From Paraphysomonas bandaiensis (Eukaryota > Chrysophyceae), in assembly GCA_965644295.1 (NCBI GenBank), contig CBFFRP010000370.1:178881-242880 (forward strand): a stretch of 64,000 nucleotides of DNA, written 5' to 3'. The notes under the pieces are model-generated. The model was not told where the DNA came from. It made no database searches and saw only the letters and a program-made list of their open reading frames with translations. Positions within the stretch are counted from its first letter, which is position 1; each line of letters begins with the position of its first letter. The position numbers and the translations under genes are program-made. Shown piece after piece: positions 1-11,600 of the stretch.

Positions 1-163
1 GTATGTATGTATGTATGTATGTGTAGGTACTCCTGTAGCTGGGGGGTAGATAGGTATGTATATTCTACTCACTTGTTATTTAGAGTAGTAATATCGCATA
101 TTTGGTGTGAGCATCCTCCCCGTATTGTTCCTGTGTGATCTGATAGAGTGTTTCTTGTCAGTC
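1..163. repeat. TATG microsatellite and 5' flank of the RING gene
   Basis: The window opens inside a (GTAT)n tetranucleotide run of about 20 bases. AT-rich sequence follows up to the first methionine of the RING-finger gene. An upstream in-frame ATG near 107 would add 19 hydrophobic residues. I prefer the methionine at 164 because the sequence after it has the Ser/Thr-rich basic composition expected of RNF10 N termini. Confidence 0.5.
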
Positions 164-2286
164 ATGTCTTCAGGTTCATATGACAGGAGGTTAAAGGGTC
201 ACGAAGCCGGTCATCTCGTGAACTTCCGATACCCTACTTCGACTTCAACTTCGACTTCTACTTTCACTTCTTCATCCTCATCATCAGCACATCAGTCCCG
301 TAGATATACACATACTTCTAGTCGAAGTCATAATAATTCCTATGGAGGAGGTAACCGGAGTGGGAAGGGGCGGAGTAACAAGACCAAGAGAGGCGTGAGG
401 GGGTCCACTGGTTCGAATACTAACTTCCTCTTCATGAGGTCAGTCTCTGTGTATGTGTGTATGTATGTATGTATGTATGTGTGTGTGTAGCTATGCATAT
501 ATAAGCCCACACATACACGTGCCTCTTCTCACACTCATACAGCTACAAGTTTATCATCTCCCCCGACACATCCAGTGCCTCCCAAGCTCTCATCAATCCC
601 GATGCCTCACTCAACTGGAGTGACGTGGAGGCTGTCATAGCATTCGACACTCACACGATCGTTCATCCTCGACATCACCAGCAGCAGACCCACCATCCTC
701 ATCATCCCCACCACACTCAAACATATCCAGGCACTGTATGTCCGATCTGTCTGTCATCAGCAGTGCTGCCGGTCATCACACAGTGCGGGCATGTCTTCTG
801 GTGAGCTCTCATATCTTACCAGCCGACTTTAACCGTTACGATGCAGCTTTACGTGTATTCTTCGCTACTTAGCAGATGCGATGAGTCGGAAGTGTCCCAT
901 GTGTAATGGAGTCGTCACTCGAGGTGACCTCAGAGCAGTGCTGTATGATGACTATGCTCCGCCTAGTACGATACAAACAGGCAGTGTGGCAACATTTGTT
1001 CTACTTGTGTGTCCAAGAGGCTGTGCCGCACCCACTCGCATGTGTCCAGGATCCAACCCAACTCCTGCGCTCCCTCTTTACATGTCAGAGAATGCAGCCT
1101 TCAGCAGAGTGAGTTGGGCCTCTCCGGCGCAATTACGGAAGATATTGGAAAAGCGCCTCACGGAGCTAGATATGTTTCGACTTCAGTGTCTCGAATCTGG
1201 ACGTATTTCAGGAGTGTTATCAGAGGGTGTAGGAGATGTGGAGTACCTGCCTGTAATACCTGAGGCTCGTGAGATTTTGGAGGATCGGCTTCGTTCTATC
1301 CAGGAGAGGAAGGGCACTGGCGACACCGCTCCAGTATCAAGTGGAACGGAACGACCACTGTGGATGTACCAGCATTCTTCCGGAGCTCCCGCATTTCTAC
1401 ATCCTCTATGTGTACGCGGCCTCCAACGTGCTGTTTGTTCGGGTGAGAGAGAAGGGGCTGATGCAATTCTTGACAACCTGCCGTTGGAGGTGTCCTCACT
1501 TGTGGTTGGAGTTGAGAGCGATATTGTTACGGTGGAAACCCGCAGGAGATACCCCTTTACGCGGCATCTTCCACTGGACTGTCCTTTTTTTCTAGTGGAA
1601 GTTGACATGACCCATGTGGTACCACCGGAGGTCCTGGCAGAGTGAGTTTCACACGCATTTTCTATCTGTGTCGTAATTTTTACTCTCCCTCTTTTTAGGC
1701 TTCAAGGAGAAATTAATGCTCGCGCTGCGTCCAGAGCCAAGTTAGAGCGAGAGAGGCGCCGAACGGAACGCCGAGAGTGGTTTGATAAACAGCGTGCGGA
1801 CAAGCAGGAAATAGAAGATAGGAAGCAGAGAGTAGAAGTAGCGTGTCGTGTGGAGAAAGAGTCGCTTGAGAGTTTGCTCAACGGACCGGCCCTATCAAAC
1901 GCCAGCCAACCTGATTCGGACTCTGTTCCGATAACATCACCTCCAGTATCGACCTCGACTCCAAATGAGTGGGGGACTTTTTCTAGGATCACACAGGTAG
2001 GAAACTTTTACATTAATCTATTGTTATCTGTACTGAGTATGGATTCTCTACACAGATGGGGGGAAATTTCCCATCTCTGCATGAGTCGCAACCTGCAAAC
2101 GTCAGCATAAAGGAAACGACTGCGCCAGCTCCTACGCCGGGTCCATGGGGTCGGGTGGGTGCAGAGGCCTGGGGTCCCAAAGCTTCAACTCCGCGGGAGG
2201 TGCCACAACCTACACAAATACAGGAAGGTGGGGGAAAAAAAGGGCGCAGTAAAAAGAAGCAGGCACTCTTCTCTAACTCAAGGTAA
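164..2286 (+). CDS. RNF10/Mag2-like RING E3 ubiquitin ligase
   Basis: Proposed CDS is join(164..438, 543..800, 847..1641, 1699..1996, 2056..2286), 618 codons. All junctions are GT-AG and stay in phase. The N terminus is a Ser/Thr-rich basic segment. Around residues 155-205 there is a C3HC4 RING, with CPIC, then CGHVFC, then KCPMC; the short 46-bp intron 801-846 must be removed to bring the RING together. The family-specific middle region follows, with FLHP and a RHLPLDCPF motif, then a long Arg/Glu-rich helix and a basic C terminus (KKKQALFS). Known for the family: RNF10 and yeast Mag2 ubiquitinate 40S ribosomal proteins in translation-stress quality control. The role here is inferred from this domain order. 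An alternative 3' end is possible, since GTAATA at 2283 could be a donor to an exon near 2439. Confidence 0.88.
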
Positions 2287-3164
2287 TATGAAAGTTAAAA
2301 GTCGTACATCTCTGACTCTTTGTCCAGCAATAGGAGTTATAGGTGACTTGGAAAATGCATGCTGTAGATGTACTTGTATTGATGGTGTACATAAAATGTA
2401 GTATAGCAATATCTGGAGTATATTGTGTATTTTTCAGGCTGCCTCCAAACTCTGCTTCATCTAAGTCATTATACAGCCAAACACTAGTATGTTATTAAGT
2501 AACTATACCTTACTTTCTTTATATGCTATGTCTCTTCTACAGTCAACGGCTTTACTGCATTGCGGCAATGTGTGTCTTTTTGAAGTATCTGTCTGCTTGA
2601 AGTACAGTACATCTGCATAATTCAACAACTGCCAGTTATATATTCACAACTGCTGCTTTCAACATTCCTTACTCAAAAGATGCCTATAAAAATCATTTTT
2701 TTACCTTCTATTCCTTATTGTCTGCTTACAACGCTATATACGAAATGATCATCATTTTATCATCAATGTCATTCTGAACTACCTTTCATCATTATCCTAA
2801 AGTCAGCAGATGTCATGTACATCATCATTCTGCTTGCTCACGGCGTTGGCTTCGAGCGATAGTGAAAGTGGATGCACCTCGGGGCTTGCGGTGACGCACA
2901 AGCAGCTTTCGTCTATCGTAGCGTTAAAAAGTAGGATATCAGAATTAAGCAGTAAGCAGTAGATAGTTAAATTGTTTTGCTACATTAGTTCTGATTCGTA
3001 CACGCCTATTGCTAGTTATAAGACATTCACTACTTCTTACTATTATATACTTTAATCGATATGATCAATGTCTTCGTCAAAAAAAATAATACAGGTTATC
3101 GCTCTATGTAACAATGTCGAGGACTATCAATATACATTCCTCGACAGTTCCCATTCAGTTGGCA
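2287..3164. other. Intergenic region between convergent genes, with a repeat fragment
   Basis: This region separates the 3' ends of the RING and photolyase genes and is AT-rich. I see no convincing gene. Positions about 2800-3020 match the right end of the interspersed inverted-repeat element seen intact at 51228-53238. Shared blocks are a CAGCAGATGTCA segment, a GTGACGCACAAGCAGC segment and the terminal CACGCCTATTGCTA. Confidence 0.6.
2800..3025 (+). mobile_element. Right-end fragment of the 2-kb inverted-repeat element family
   Basis: It shares several ordered blocks with 30316-30370, with 28770-28890 and above all with the right end of the element at 53075-53238. The blocks include GTGACGCACAAGCAGC, a GTAGGATATCAGA stretch and CACGCCTATTGCTA followed by GACATTCA. 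No matching left end is nearby, so this is a solo end or an eroded copy. Confidence 0.6.
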
Positions 3165-5370
3165 CTACTTAAGCTTCTGCATTAATGCGACATATCTATC
3201 GATGTCAAACTTGCGTTTACATCCCGCGTAGTTCATAAACCTTATTTTACCGAACACAGGCCTCTCAGGACCCCATGCCCTATCATGTACTCCAGCTATT
3301 GCCCACATGCATCCCACATACCCTGCACACGACATTACCGAAAGCTAAAATACAGACAGCAGGATTTCTTTTGATACTCACCATTGGGGTCCCGTCCATC
3401 CAGAGAGTACTTGTCATTGAGGTACACTGCTATTCTTAGAGCATCTTCGGGATCTGTCGTCCATTCCAATATCTGCGAATAGCCACATTGAGATCACCCA
3501 ATCAATACGATTTAGTCCATACGCTTGCCTTCTTAGCCCAGTACATACGCATGAATCCGTGCATCTTGCCTCGATACACCTGAACATCATGAAATTTAGT
3601 GATGCGCCGCAAAGTAGGACATATTCGTACCAGCTCGTGCTGTGCCGCATTCCACAGATTGTCTGATGTCTTACCCTCTTCCAATTCAGCCTCAGAGTAA
3701 ACCACAGAGCGGGTATCATTCCAGTGCTCACGCAGAGTCTTTTGAGCCCAACTGTGAACATAAATCACAAAGAGTATTCAGTGACTGATCAAAGATCTCA
3801 CCTATGAGCACCAGAGATTGAGTCATACAAAGGATTGAACATACAGAAATTTTCTGCGAGTTCGCGTCGCACCACCAGTTCTTCACAGAAAGAATGCACT
3901 CCAGTAGTTCGATCACCCTCTGGGAATAAGGCTTTATTAGTTGTGAACCCTTTAATACGCTTCACCTATAGATTGCACATATAAGAATAAATGCTACAAT
4001 ACTGAAAGAAAACTTTACTTCTAAGCAGATGCGCTGGGCAGATATGTGACCGAAGTGCATATATGGGGAGAGATCAGAAGAGCCACCATTGGTGGATAAG
4101 CACGGATCATTTCTAGTAGTGGCATAGCTCTCCAACCTGCTCCCTCTTCCTCCATTTCCAAGAAAGTTTCTTAAGGCATCCATTGCCGCACCTTCACCTG
4201 GCACAGCCCAGTCTACCTCATCTACGCCACAGTCAACACCGCTAATAAATTTATATAAGTCCTCCCATCCACGGTCTCCTCCCGGTACAACCCATGTGTG
4301 GCCACTTAATTCTGGTGACTGTTCCTTCACAGGGGGGAACTCCACTAGGAATTCGTCCACAAGGGCATGTATTTTACCACGAATCGTCTTCGCAGAAAAC
4401 TCGCACTTGGGCGTCACATCCCAGCATGGACAGACGTTGTGAGCGTCCACCTGATGTAATTAGAGGGATCACCAAAGTCTCATTTGATCCATTAATTCAC
4501 ATACCTCAATGAATGTCGTTCCAATATTACTACTAACAAGTTCACTGGCAATGCGGTCCTTCCAGCGTTGGGCAGTGCGAAGTGGAGAAAAGTCGGAAAC
4601 AAGAGTTGTCACGCCATTTTCCCGACAAAACGCAGGCACAGTCTCCTCCGGACTGCCTACACAGAGCAACAATAAAATAGTAGTACACAAAACTACTACA
4701 GCTCACCTCTCAATATAAATACTGGAATACCATAGTACTCAGCTTCCGCCTGGAGTAGCTTCAGTCCCCTGAGCATAAATCCATAGTGGCGTAAGTTGGC
4801 TCCTGGAAAACAAGGAGCAAGACCGAACACAACACACAATGGAGACTCAGTTTCTTCTGCCATTTCCTGTGCCCGTATGAGTGCCCAGTTATCATGTATT
4901 CGTTGGTCTCGTGACATCCAGTATACAACAGGTGCATGCATCGGTCGGCCGTTATCGATATCTCCTCTCACGACATAACGACTGCGAGTAGAGGAACACT
5001 TCTGATTGGAATCACAGATACGATCCTCCAGTCTGGGGACATAGATATCCATATCAAGGTAGTCAGATAGTGATATATGCATCCCATTAGCAGTGTGTGC
5101 GGCTGATGCGTGAGATCTGCTCGATGTATAGTCTCTTAATAGTGTCCGGAGGACACAGGCCGCAGTAGAGGACACACGGACACTCCGGCACCTCTGTAAC
5201 CGTCTCATATATTTGATGACCACTGGAGCCATATGAGATGGCACCTGTGAGTGTCTGATAGTCTCACAGATCTGATGAAGTCTCTGATGATCGTGTTTCA
5301 CCAGACCCTCCTCTATCTCGCTCTCTATCTCCTTTATATCTAATGAACACTCCTCTTTGATAGAAGGCAT
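3165..5370 (-). CDS. Class II CPD photolyase
   Basis: Proposed CDS is complement(join(3165..3322, 3382..3472, 3529..3751, 3802..3965, 4019..4450, 4505..4656, 4707..5370)), 627 codons, in phase throughout. The first about 145 residues are a basic extension typical of eukaryotic photolyases. The photolyase N-terminal domain then starts with [17 protein letters not shown] and [11 protein letters not shown]. The FAD-binding part shows [61 protein letters not shown] and [19 protein letters not shown], all hallmarks of class II enzymes. The enzyme uses light to split cyclobutane pyrimidine dimers with FADH-. The intron at 3473-3528 fits best as a GC-AG intron (AAG followed by GCAAGC). The start at 5370 is the first in-frame methionine; the gene points away from the small HSP gene. 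Confidence 0.95.
3473..3528 (-). other. GC-AG intron in the photolyase gene
   Basis: On the minus strand the exon ends ...GCTAAGAAG and the intron begins GCAAGC; the next exon begins ATATTGGAATGG after CAG. Splicing here restores the family motif MYWAKKILEW exactly and keeps phase 0. Reading through, or using the later GTATTG, gives a stop or breaks the motif. GCAAGY is the usual donor consensus of GC-AG introns. Confidence 0.8.
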
Positions 5371-6089
5371 TACAGGGGAGATGATTGACAGGGAGGAGCG
5401 TCTTTATCGTGTGATGTGAGGGTTGTGGCGGGAGCTGCTGAGTGAGTATCTATCGTGATGTTAGTGTATGTATGTATGTATGTGTATGTATGTGTAGCTA
5501 TGTGTATGTATGTGTGTATATGTAGCTATGTGTATGTATGTGAGCGGCTGTATTCCATGCTCTACAGATGACGCACCTCTTCCAGCCAGCTTCAACTGAC
5601 GATATGGGAGACACTGCTGTATTCTTTATGTATTCTGCTGATCAATCATCTGATTGGCTAGAAGGAAAGTTGTGCAAATTCGTCTGCTCTATGCGTCATG
5701 ATAGTATACCGCTGTAGTATGCCGGTATATGTATGTACGCTGCTGTATCTATAGCTTGAGCATCTACATGGCGGTCTTATAGTTCTATAATCTATAGCAC
5801 TTGGGGTATGGATATGTGAATGATAGAGTACGTGAATGTCGTATGTGAAGTGTGGTGTATCGTATAGCTAGCATGTAGTACAGTACAGTACAGTACAGTA
5901 CAGAGTGTGGATGTGAAGTGTGTTGTATCATGAAGTACGTGAATGTTATTGGATGATTGTATTCTTCGAAGTGACTCGTTCATAGCACACTATCAGTGTA
6001 CATATACATACATACATACACTCACAATCACTGTACACATATCTGCATACACGCCTCTCCATACACACATTCATATCGCATATCATCTA
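5371..6089. promoter_or_regulatory. Shared 5' region between photolyase and small-HSP genes
   Basis: This is the divergent intergenic space. It holds TATG-type tracts at about 5464-5545, a (CAGTA)n-like run near 5878-5902, and CATACATACATACA at about 6000-6020 just upstream of the HSP start. No gene-like reading frame is seen. It probably contains both promoters, but I recognise no specific transcription-factor site. Confidence 0.5.
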
Positions 6090-6626
6090 ATGGCGCTTCA
6101 TCCCTTTCACATGGAAACAGGTACGTCATTCGCTGGAGTGTTTCTATCCTTGTTATCATGCGTATGCATTCAGTTCCGTCCTCATGGCTGGGTGGTCCTG
6201 GTATAGAGGAGTTTACCCTTGCAATGCACCCGCATCACCACCACTGGCGTATGCTTGTCGATATTCTTGACTGCGGGGACAAATACTGTGTGTATTGCGG
6301 TATGGTAGTACCGGACGGATGGGGTGGTGTTATGATGTGTGTGTATGTATGTAGATATTCCAGGAGTCACTGAGGAAAACATCGACATCTCTTTTGAAAA
6401 CAATATCCTCATCATCAAGGCGACACGGCAACGTGGAGATCTGTGTGGCGCTGAATTGTGTTGCTCTGAACGAGATTTCGGTAAATGGAACCGCCGAGTT
6501 CGGATGCCTTCAAATGCGGATCTCAACAATGCCAGTGCATCTGTTGACAATGGAGTGCTCTGTATTGAGTTTTCAAAATTGGATCAGCCATTAGCCGGGA
6601 AAATGATACCTATCACAAAAAAATGA
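6090..6626 (+). CDS. Small heat shock protein (HSP20/alpha-crystallin domain)
   Basis: Proposed CDS is join(6090..6120, 6207..6299, 6355..6626), 131 codons, all GT-AG and in phase. Nearly the whole protein is an alpha-crystallin domain: a WRMLVDI strand, then DIPGVTEENIDISFENNIL, LIIKATR, a charged loop, FGKWNRRVRMP and a C-terminal GVLCIEFSK. Small HSPs are ATP-independent holdase chaperones that form oligomers and bind unfolding proteins. The N-terminal arm is very short (about 20 residues with several His) and I see no clear C-terminal IXI motif, so it may form small oligomers. Intron 2 contains GT/ATG repeats. The first exon (10 codons) is assigned from a good donor and phase and is less certain. 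Confidence 0.88.
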
Positions 6627-8033
6627 AGGCTCTGAGGTGTTTTCGATAACATATGATATGATGGATTTAGTATCGACGCTATTAACAGAATTGTCGCTTG
6701 TCACTTTAATCTTCATGATACTACCGAACTCGTGCAAACTACATATTCTGCTTTCCGTTTCTATTTTGTACTTTGAAAATACTTATTAAATATATAAGAT
6801 TCTTTCGCCCTTCGATCATACGTATATAATGGAATATGTATCACAAAGAAAGTAGTAAATAGTGTTGTTGGTTGAAGCATATATGTCTATCGTATATCGT
6901 AACTGTAGTGCTTTAACAACAGTTTTATTAAGTGAATTCTATACATACTAGTGAATTCTCATGTATTAGGAGTACCACTGCAGTGCGACGTGTATGATAT
7001 TGACAAAGGTGAGAAAAATAGAAATAAAATTGATAAACAATACCAGTTAGTGTAAAACTTCTCTAACATTACCTGTTACAACTTATTACATCATTACATC
7101 TCTCTTAATTGGCTTCATTTCTACATATCAAGTACTACTATTTCTACAAAATAATAATCAATTCAAATACTTTATCCTACTATTTATTATTAATCAACGC
7201 CATAAAAGGTAGACGGTTACAAATATTTAATCTTTATAATGTCAGAAAAGTAATATAAGTTAATTAAGAATTCTGACTGAGTTTTTCCATACAATCACAT
7301 GACAGATGACGACTAACTTGGTATTGCGAGATCGTAGTGTGTACTGAGCGCTCGACGAAACTTGTAGGACGAGAATGCAACATCACAACGAATGCAGAGA
7401 GCAATAAGGCTACTAGGAGTACGACAGATAATCAAACAGCACGATATCTTGACACTGGAGTAAGTGTCGTAAACTTGCAGTACTATTTGACGCCCACTTC
7501 ATCATGTTGGCAGTCCTACGGCCATACATATTGACGAAACAGCAAACTGCCAATGGACAGCAATAAGTGTTAGTCTAGTAGAGGATTAGCTGTTGTATTG
7601 GCAGAGTATAGTATATGCCTGTACATGTCCCATCCAACACTGCTGGATATGATGCATATACTATCTTTATATATGGATACACTGCAACTACTGCTGTATG
7701 CTATAGTGTATATAGGCGTATAGGCGTATAGGCTGTGTACATATAGAACACTCACCATCACCAGATATGTTTATAGAAAAAATAAACTGAAATTTTACAT
7801 CTATTAAAGATTTTGTGGTTTGGAGGAGGTGCGATATCTATCGCATGTTTTGGTATGTATGTACGTATAGGTATGTATGTGGGCGTATAGCAGTATGTGT
7901 ATGTATATATGCACTGTGTGTGTGGTGTGTATAGATAGAGTGTGTATATACATATATATGCAGAGCATCGCATAGACACACCGACCTCCATTACTCAAAG
8001 CACATAACTGTTATATATAAGGAGAAAGTTGCA
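6627..8033. other. Intergenic region; AT-rich, then CATA/TATG tracts
   Basis: The first about 700 bp are plain AT-rich sequence downstream of the small-HSP gene. From about 7570 onward the sequence turns into TATG/CATA low-complexity DNA leading to the Caprin-like start. Short open frames here have no recognisable domain and look like shadows of the repeats. Confidence 0.5.
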
Positions 8034-10313
8034 ATGGAGGGTTTCGATGAGAACCCGTATGTGACTGTTGTTGCTAAGAAACACAGAAACCTGCGCAAGA
8101 AGTGAGTCTCTCCACATGCAGCACACCATCTCTAGATATATAGATATATGCGTGTAGATGCACATGATATGGGGGATGTATGACTGTATGTATATGAGTG
8201 TATGTATGCATACGCTATGAGTGTATGTGTGTGTATGATATGAGTGTATATGTGTATGCATGTGTGTGTATATGCATGTGACTGTCGTCTATACGCTCCT
8301 CACATGCATTTGTAACGTCTGTTCATTAGGCTTGATAAAATTTTAAAGATAGAGACACAGAGAAATGAGGGAAAGAAGGTGAGGGCAGTGAACGGCTGCA
8401 CTGTTCTAGTATGACTATGTGGACAGGCGTTGAATGAGGAGCAACTGGTTTTGCTCACTACTAAAGGAAGCGTCGAGAAGGCCCTTGCAGATGTTGATAG
8501 TATTAAAACACAGTTGGAGGATGTTGCTAGACAGGAAGTACGTTACACCTTCATTGAAGTCGCCTTGTCATTAATCTATAATAGCTTCAGCTGAAGCAGT
8601 TGCAGAAGGAGCAGGAGGCCGCTGTTGCGGAGACCACTGAAGCGTCGACTGGAACTCCTTCAGTCGAAGTTAATACCCTTTCCACACAATGCGAGCAGGA
8701 AGGGCACGACGTTGCATGTGGTGTGGACGAGGCAATGAAAGCTGACCAGCAAGAAGAGCCTCAACCGTCATTTGATCCTGCCACATATCGCGAAATGCTT
8801 AGGTCTCAGGTGAGCTAGATATCCTTATTTTTGCGCTGCAGTTGACTGAGAGTGGTTGGGTAGGTGTTCAAGCTCCTGAAGCTTTTCCATGTGTGCGCTC
8901 GGTACCCAACTCTCATGGGTAATAGCCTTCCCCCAGATATTGTTTACTTCGGTAAGTGTCTGATGGGCGAGACCTCCATCTCCGGATTTAGAGACACATT
9001 GCAGCAGAGCACTCGCAACGCGGAGTTGTATTTGGATGTGAGTCACACCACACTCTTTTGTTATATATATATGTATGTTCTACTCTGGTTACACCTCCTG
9101 CGCCTGTCTGCCTCTATGAGACGGGTCCCAGCAGGTCAGTCAGTATTTGACTTCCTGTTGGGGGATGGTAGAGGGTGCGTATATGTTTTGCATATACACG
9201 CCCTAACGACCATACAACAATTATCGTATCATAGTCCGTCTGGGGACGCCTGTAGTACTGCTACATGGCATCTCCGCCCCAGAAGGCTCCATTTCGATGA
9301 CAAAACATGCTACATTCAATCCTATTTAGCTTGTACTATTTTTTGTACTTTACTTACACGTACACTTCTAGGAGGAAATGGCGTCCAAGTACGAGGCAAT
9401 TCGCGGTATGAGTTACAGTCAGATAGCTGATATCATCGACTCTTTGGCCGGAGAACTGGAGTCTCCCGCTCCCGTACATCCCCCTACCCCTCCTCCTCGG
9501 TCCCCACAGATTAACTTCTTCGCTGATGCACCGGAGCCAAAGCCGGCAGCAGAAAGCGAACCCTCCGTGGCCGGAGAGGCACAAGGACAGGAGTCTCTCT
9601 ATGTTGGTGAGGGGTACGGTGCAGGGGGCATGGGTGGTCTACCACCAGCTGTCTTAGATTGGGCTGCTCCTTCGTCGGGTAGTTCTTTGTTGGGCGGAGA
9701 GGAAGTCGTGAAGCCCGTACATCAGGACGAAACTGAACCAAAATCTGTGCCTGCGGCAAGCGGGGAAGCGGAACAGCAGGGTGAGGGGGTAAGGTCTACA
9801 CTCGACCCCGTACATGTACCAGGGGAAGGAGGGAAGAAAGGTGGCGCCCCTGGTAAGAGAGGCGGGAGGAACCGTCCGAGAGGCAACAGAGGAGGGCGTG
9901 GAGCGGCTGCTGCACAACCTGCAGAATCCAAGGCACAAACAGCAGCCCCTGCCCAAGCCCCCCCACCACAAGCTGAAGAAAGCAAAGCTACTGTGCCCTC
10001 CAAGCCCAGAGGTAAGGCCTGGGGGTCTGACAGCAGAAGGGAAGGAGCTCTGGCCGCTGTGGCACCTTCAGCACCAGCGTCTGCATCAGAAAAACCTTCG
10101 TCCACTCCCTCGGGTGGCAAGCCCAAGGGCGAGAAGAGCAACAGTAGAGCGCCTGCTTCAGGGAACAACGTGAAGTCCAAGAGACCCCCGCGCAACCAGC
10201 AACAGGGCGCTGCAAACCCCGCGAACAGCAGAGCTGGCAATAACAGGCAACCTAGGGACAACAGGCCCAAGCAGCAGAAGGCCCCCGCTAAGCCCCAGCA
10301 GCAAGCCGCTTAG
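8034..10313 (+). CDS. Caprin-like RNA-granule protein
   Basis: Proposed CDS is join(8034..8101, 8330..8378, 8427..8537, 8585..8809, 8864..9037, 9372..10313), 522 codons in phase. The N terminus matches the Caprin homology region: KKHRNLRKK, then LDKILKIETQRNEGKK, then ALNEEQLVLLTTKGSVEKAL, comparable with animal Caprin (RNLEKKKGKL ... LNxDQ ... KYxEV). A charged coiled-coil-like segment and a conserved helical middle (FRDTLQQSTRNAELYLD) follow. The last about 300 residues are low complexity, rich in Pro, Ala, Gly and Arg, with an RGG-type patch (GKRGGRNRPRGNRGGRG). Caprins bind mRNA, dimerise and seed stress granules with G3BP; that role is inferred. The acceptor at 8585 could instead be 8591. 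Intron 1 is rich in TATG repeats. Confidence 0.72.
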
Positions 10314-11600
10314 TCGCAGTCACTGAGATTCCCAATCGTTGGACAACAACATCAACACCCTCGCTAAGGAGAGATGATGAGTTAGGTATATTTGTATAGC
10401 TTTGTCTGGCATGTATTTCTTGTAATGTTTGCTGTCAAACGGTGCATCTTCATTGTTTCATCTTGAGTTAAAGGTTACGTTGAGGTCCAAAACTGGTAGT
10501 CAATGTGCTGTAATAATCATGAATTATTATTTTTGACGACTAGCTCGTGACTTGCATCAAGTAGTTTGTTCTTCAAGATTAGAAATCGCTGATTAGAAAC
10601 ATCCACATGATTTGTTGCGTGTCGTGCTCTATATGCTGGAATGCATGATATAGTATTTTAACTTCGAATACTCTCATAAGATTCAACTTACGAAATGCGT
10701 ATTTATTATTTATTGTAATAAACAGGATACTATTTAAGATTAATCATCATTAGATTGGCAAAGAGTTTGTAAGGGCTAAAGCATAAATGAAGGGTTATAT
10801 ATATATATATTACTAATAACAATATTAATTGTCAATTCTTTATATACACATTCACCGTCGCCTCAACACGTATCATCCTTATTCATTATCCGCATCCACA
10901 TTGCCGCTTTTAAATTTATTTTCTTATCTCTCGTGGACATCTGTTGGAGTACTCTCGTGTATAGTAAGTGTTCAGTACGAGGTGTCGCAGAACTTTGTTT
11001 CCTATATATAACTAGACTCACTTCGCAGTACGTGTACTATAAAGTTATCTGGCAGTCCACTCTCGATAATTAGCTGTACTACTAATCCAAATACTCATTC
11101 AATACAGATTGCAGTGCTGAACATGTCCACGAGTCATTCTATCAATACACTGCTATATCTTAATGATGATTTACACACAGAGAGTACCCTACACATATAA
11201 TCATATCGTGTAACATATTGAGGAGGTTGTATGGCTCATATGTCTTATGATATGATCCAGTGTGTCGATATGTCCTATTGTCCTCATTTCTACAGCAGTT
11301 TTATGTATAGCACTCCACACGACGTGCGTTCATATGAAGAATATTCTACGGGACAAAATCGCACTCATGTTTTTGGAAGGGAAAATACCAGTACAAACTA
11401 GTGTAGAATCCATTATTACAACGGACAAAAAATGTGATGTTGTGAGGTATGCCTGTATGTACGTGTGTATGTGTGTATGTATGTACGAGTGTATTCCTCT
11501 ATATGGTAACGACATACAGCTCGGCTCTCTATGCATGTATGTGTATGTATGTATCCTCATATCTATCCACCTCTACACTAACCACACCATAATATCACAC
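10314..11600. other. Intergenic, AT-rich, no gene seen
   Basis: AT-rich spacer between two plus-strand genes. TATA/TATG repeats appear at about 10796-10810 and 11450-11580, just before the p25-alpha gene. An in-frame open extension upstream of 11601 consists of that repeat and lacks protein-like character, so I do not count it as coding. Confidence 0.5.

Noticed and set aside
107-163. Upstream methionine extending the RNF10-like protein
   Set aside because: It would add a short hydrophobic stretch not expected in this family; the second methionine at 164 fits better, though the first cannot be excluded.
9722-10270. 182-codon frame opposite the Caprin-like last exon
   Set aside because: Low-complexity shadow of the Ala/Pro/Gly-rich plus-strand coding sequence.
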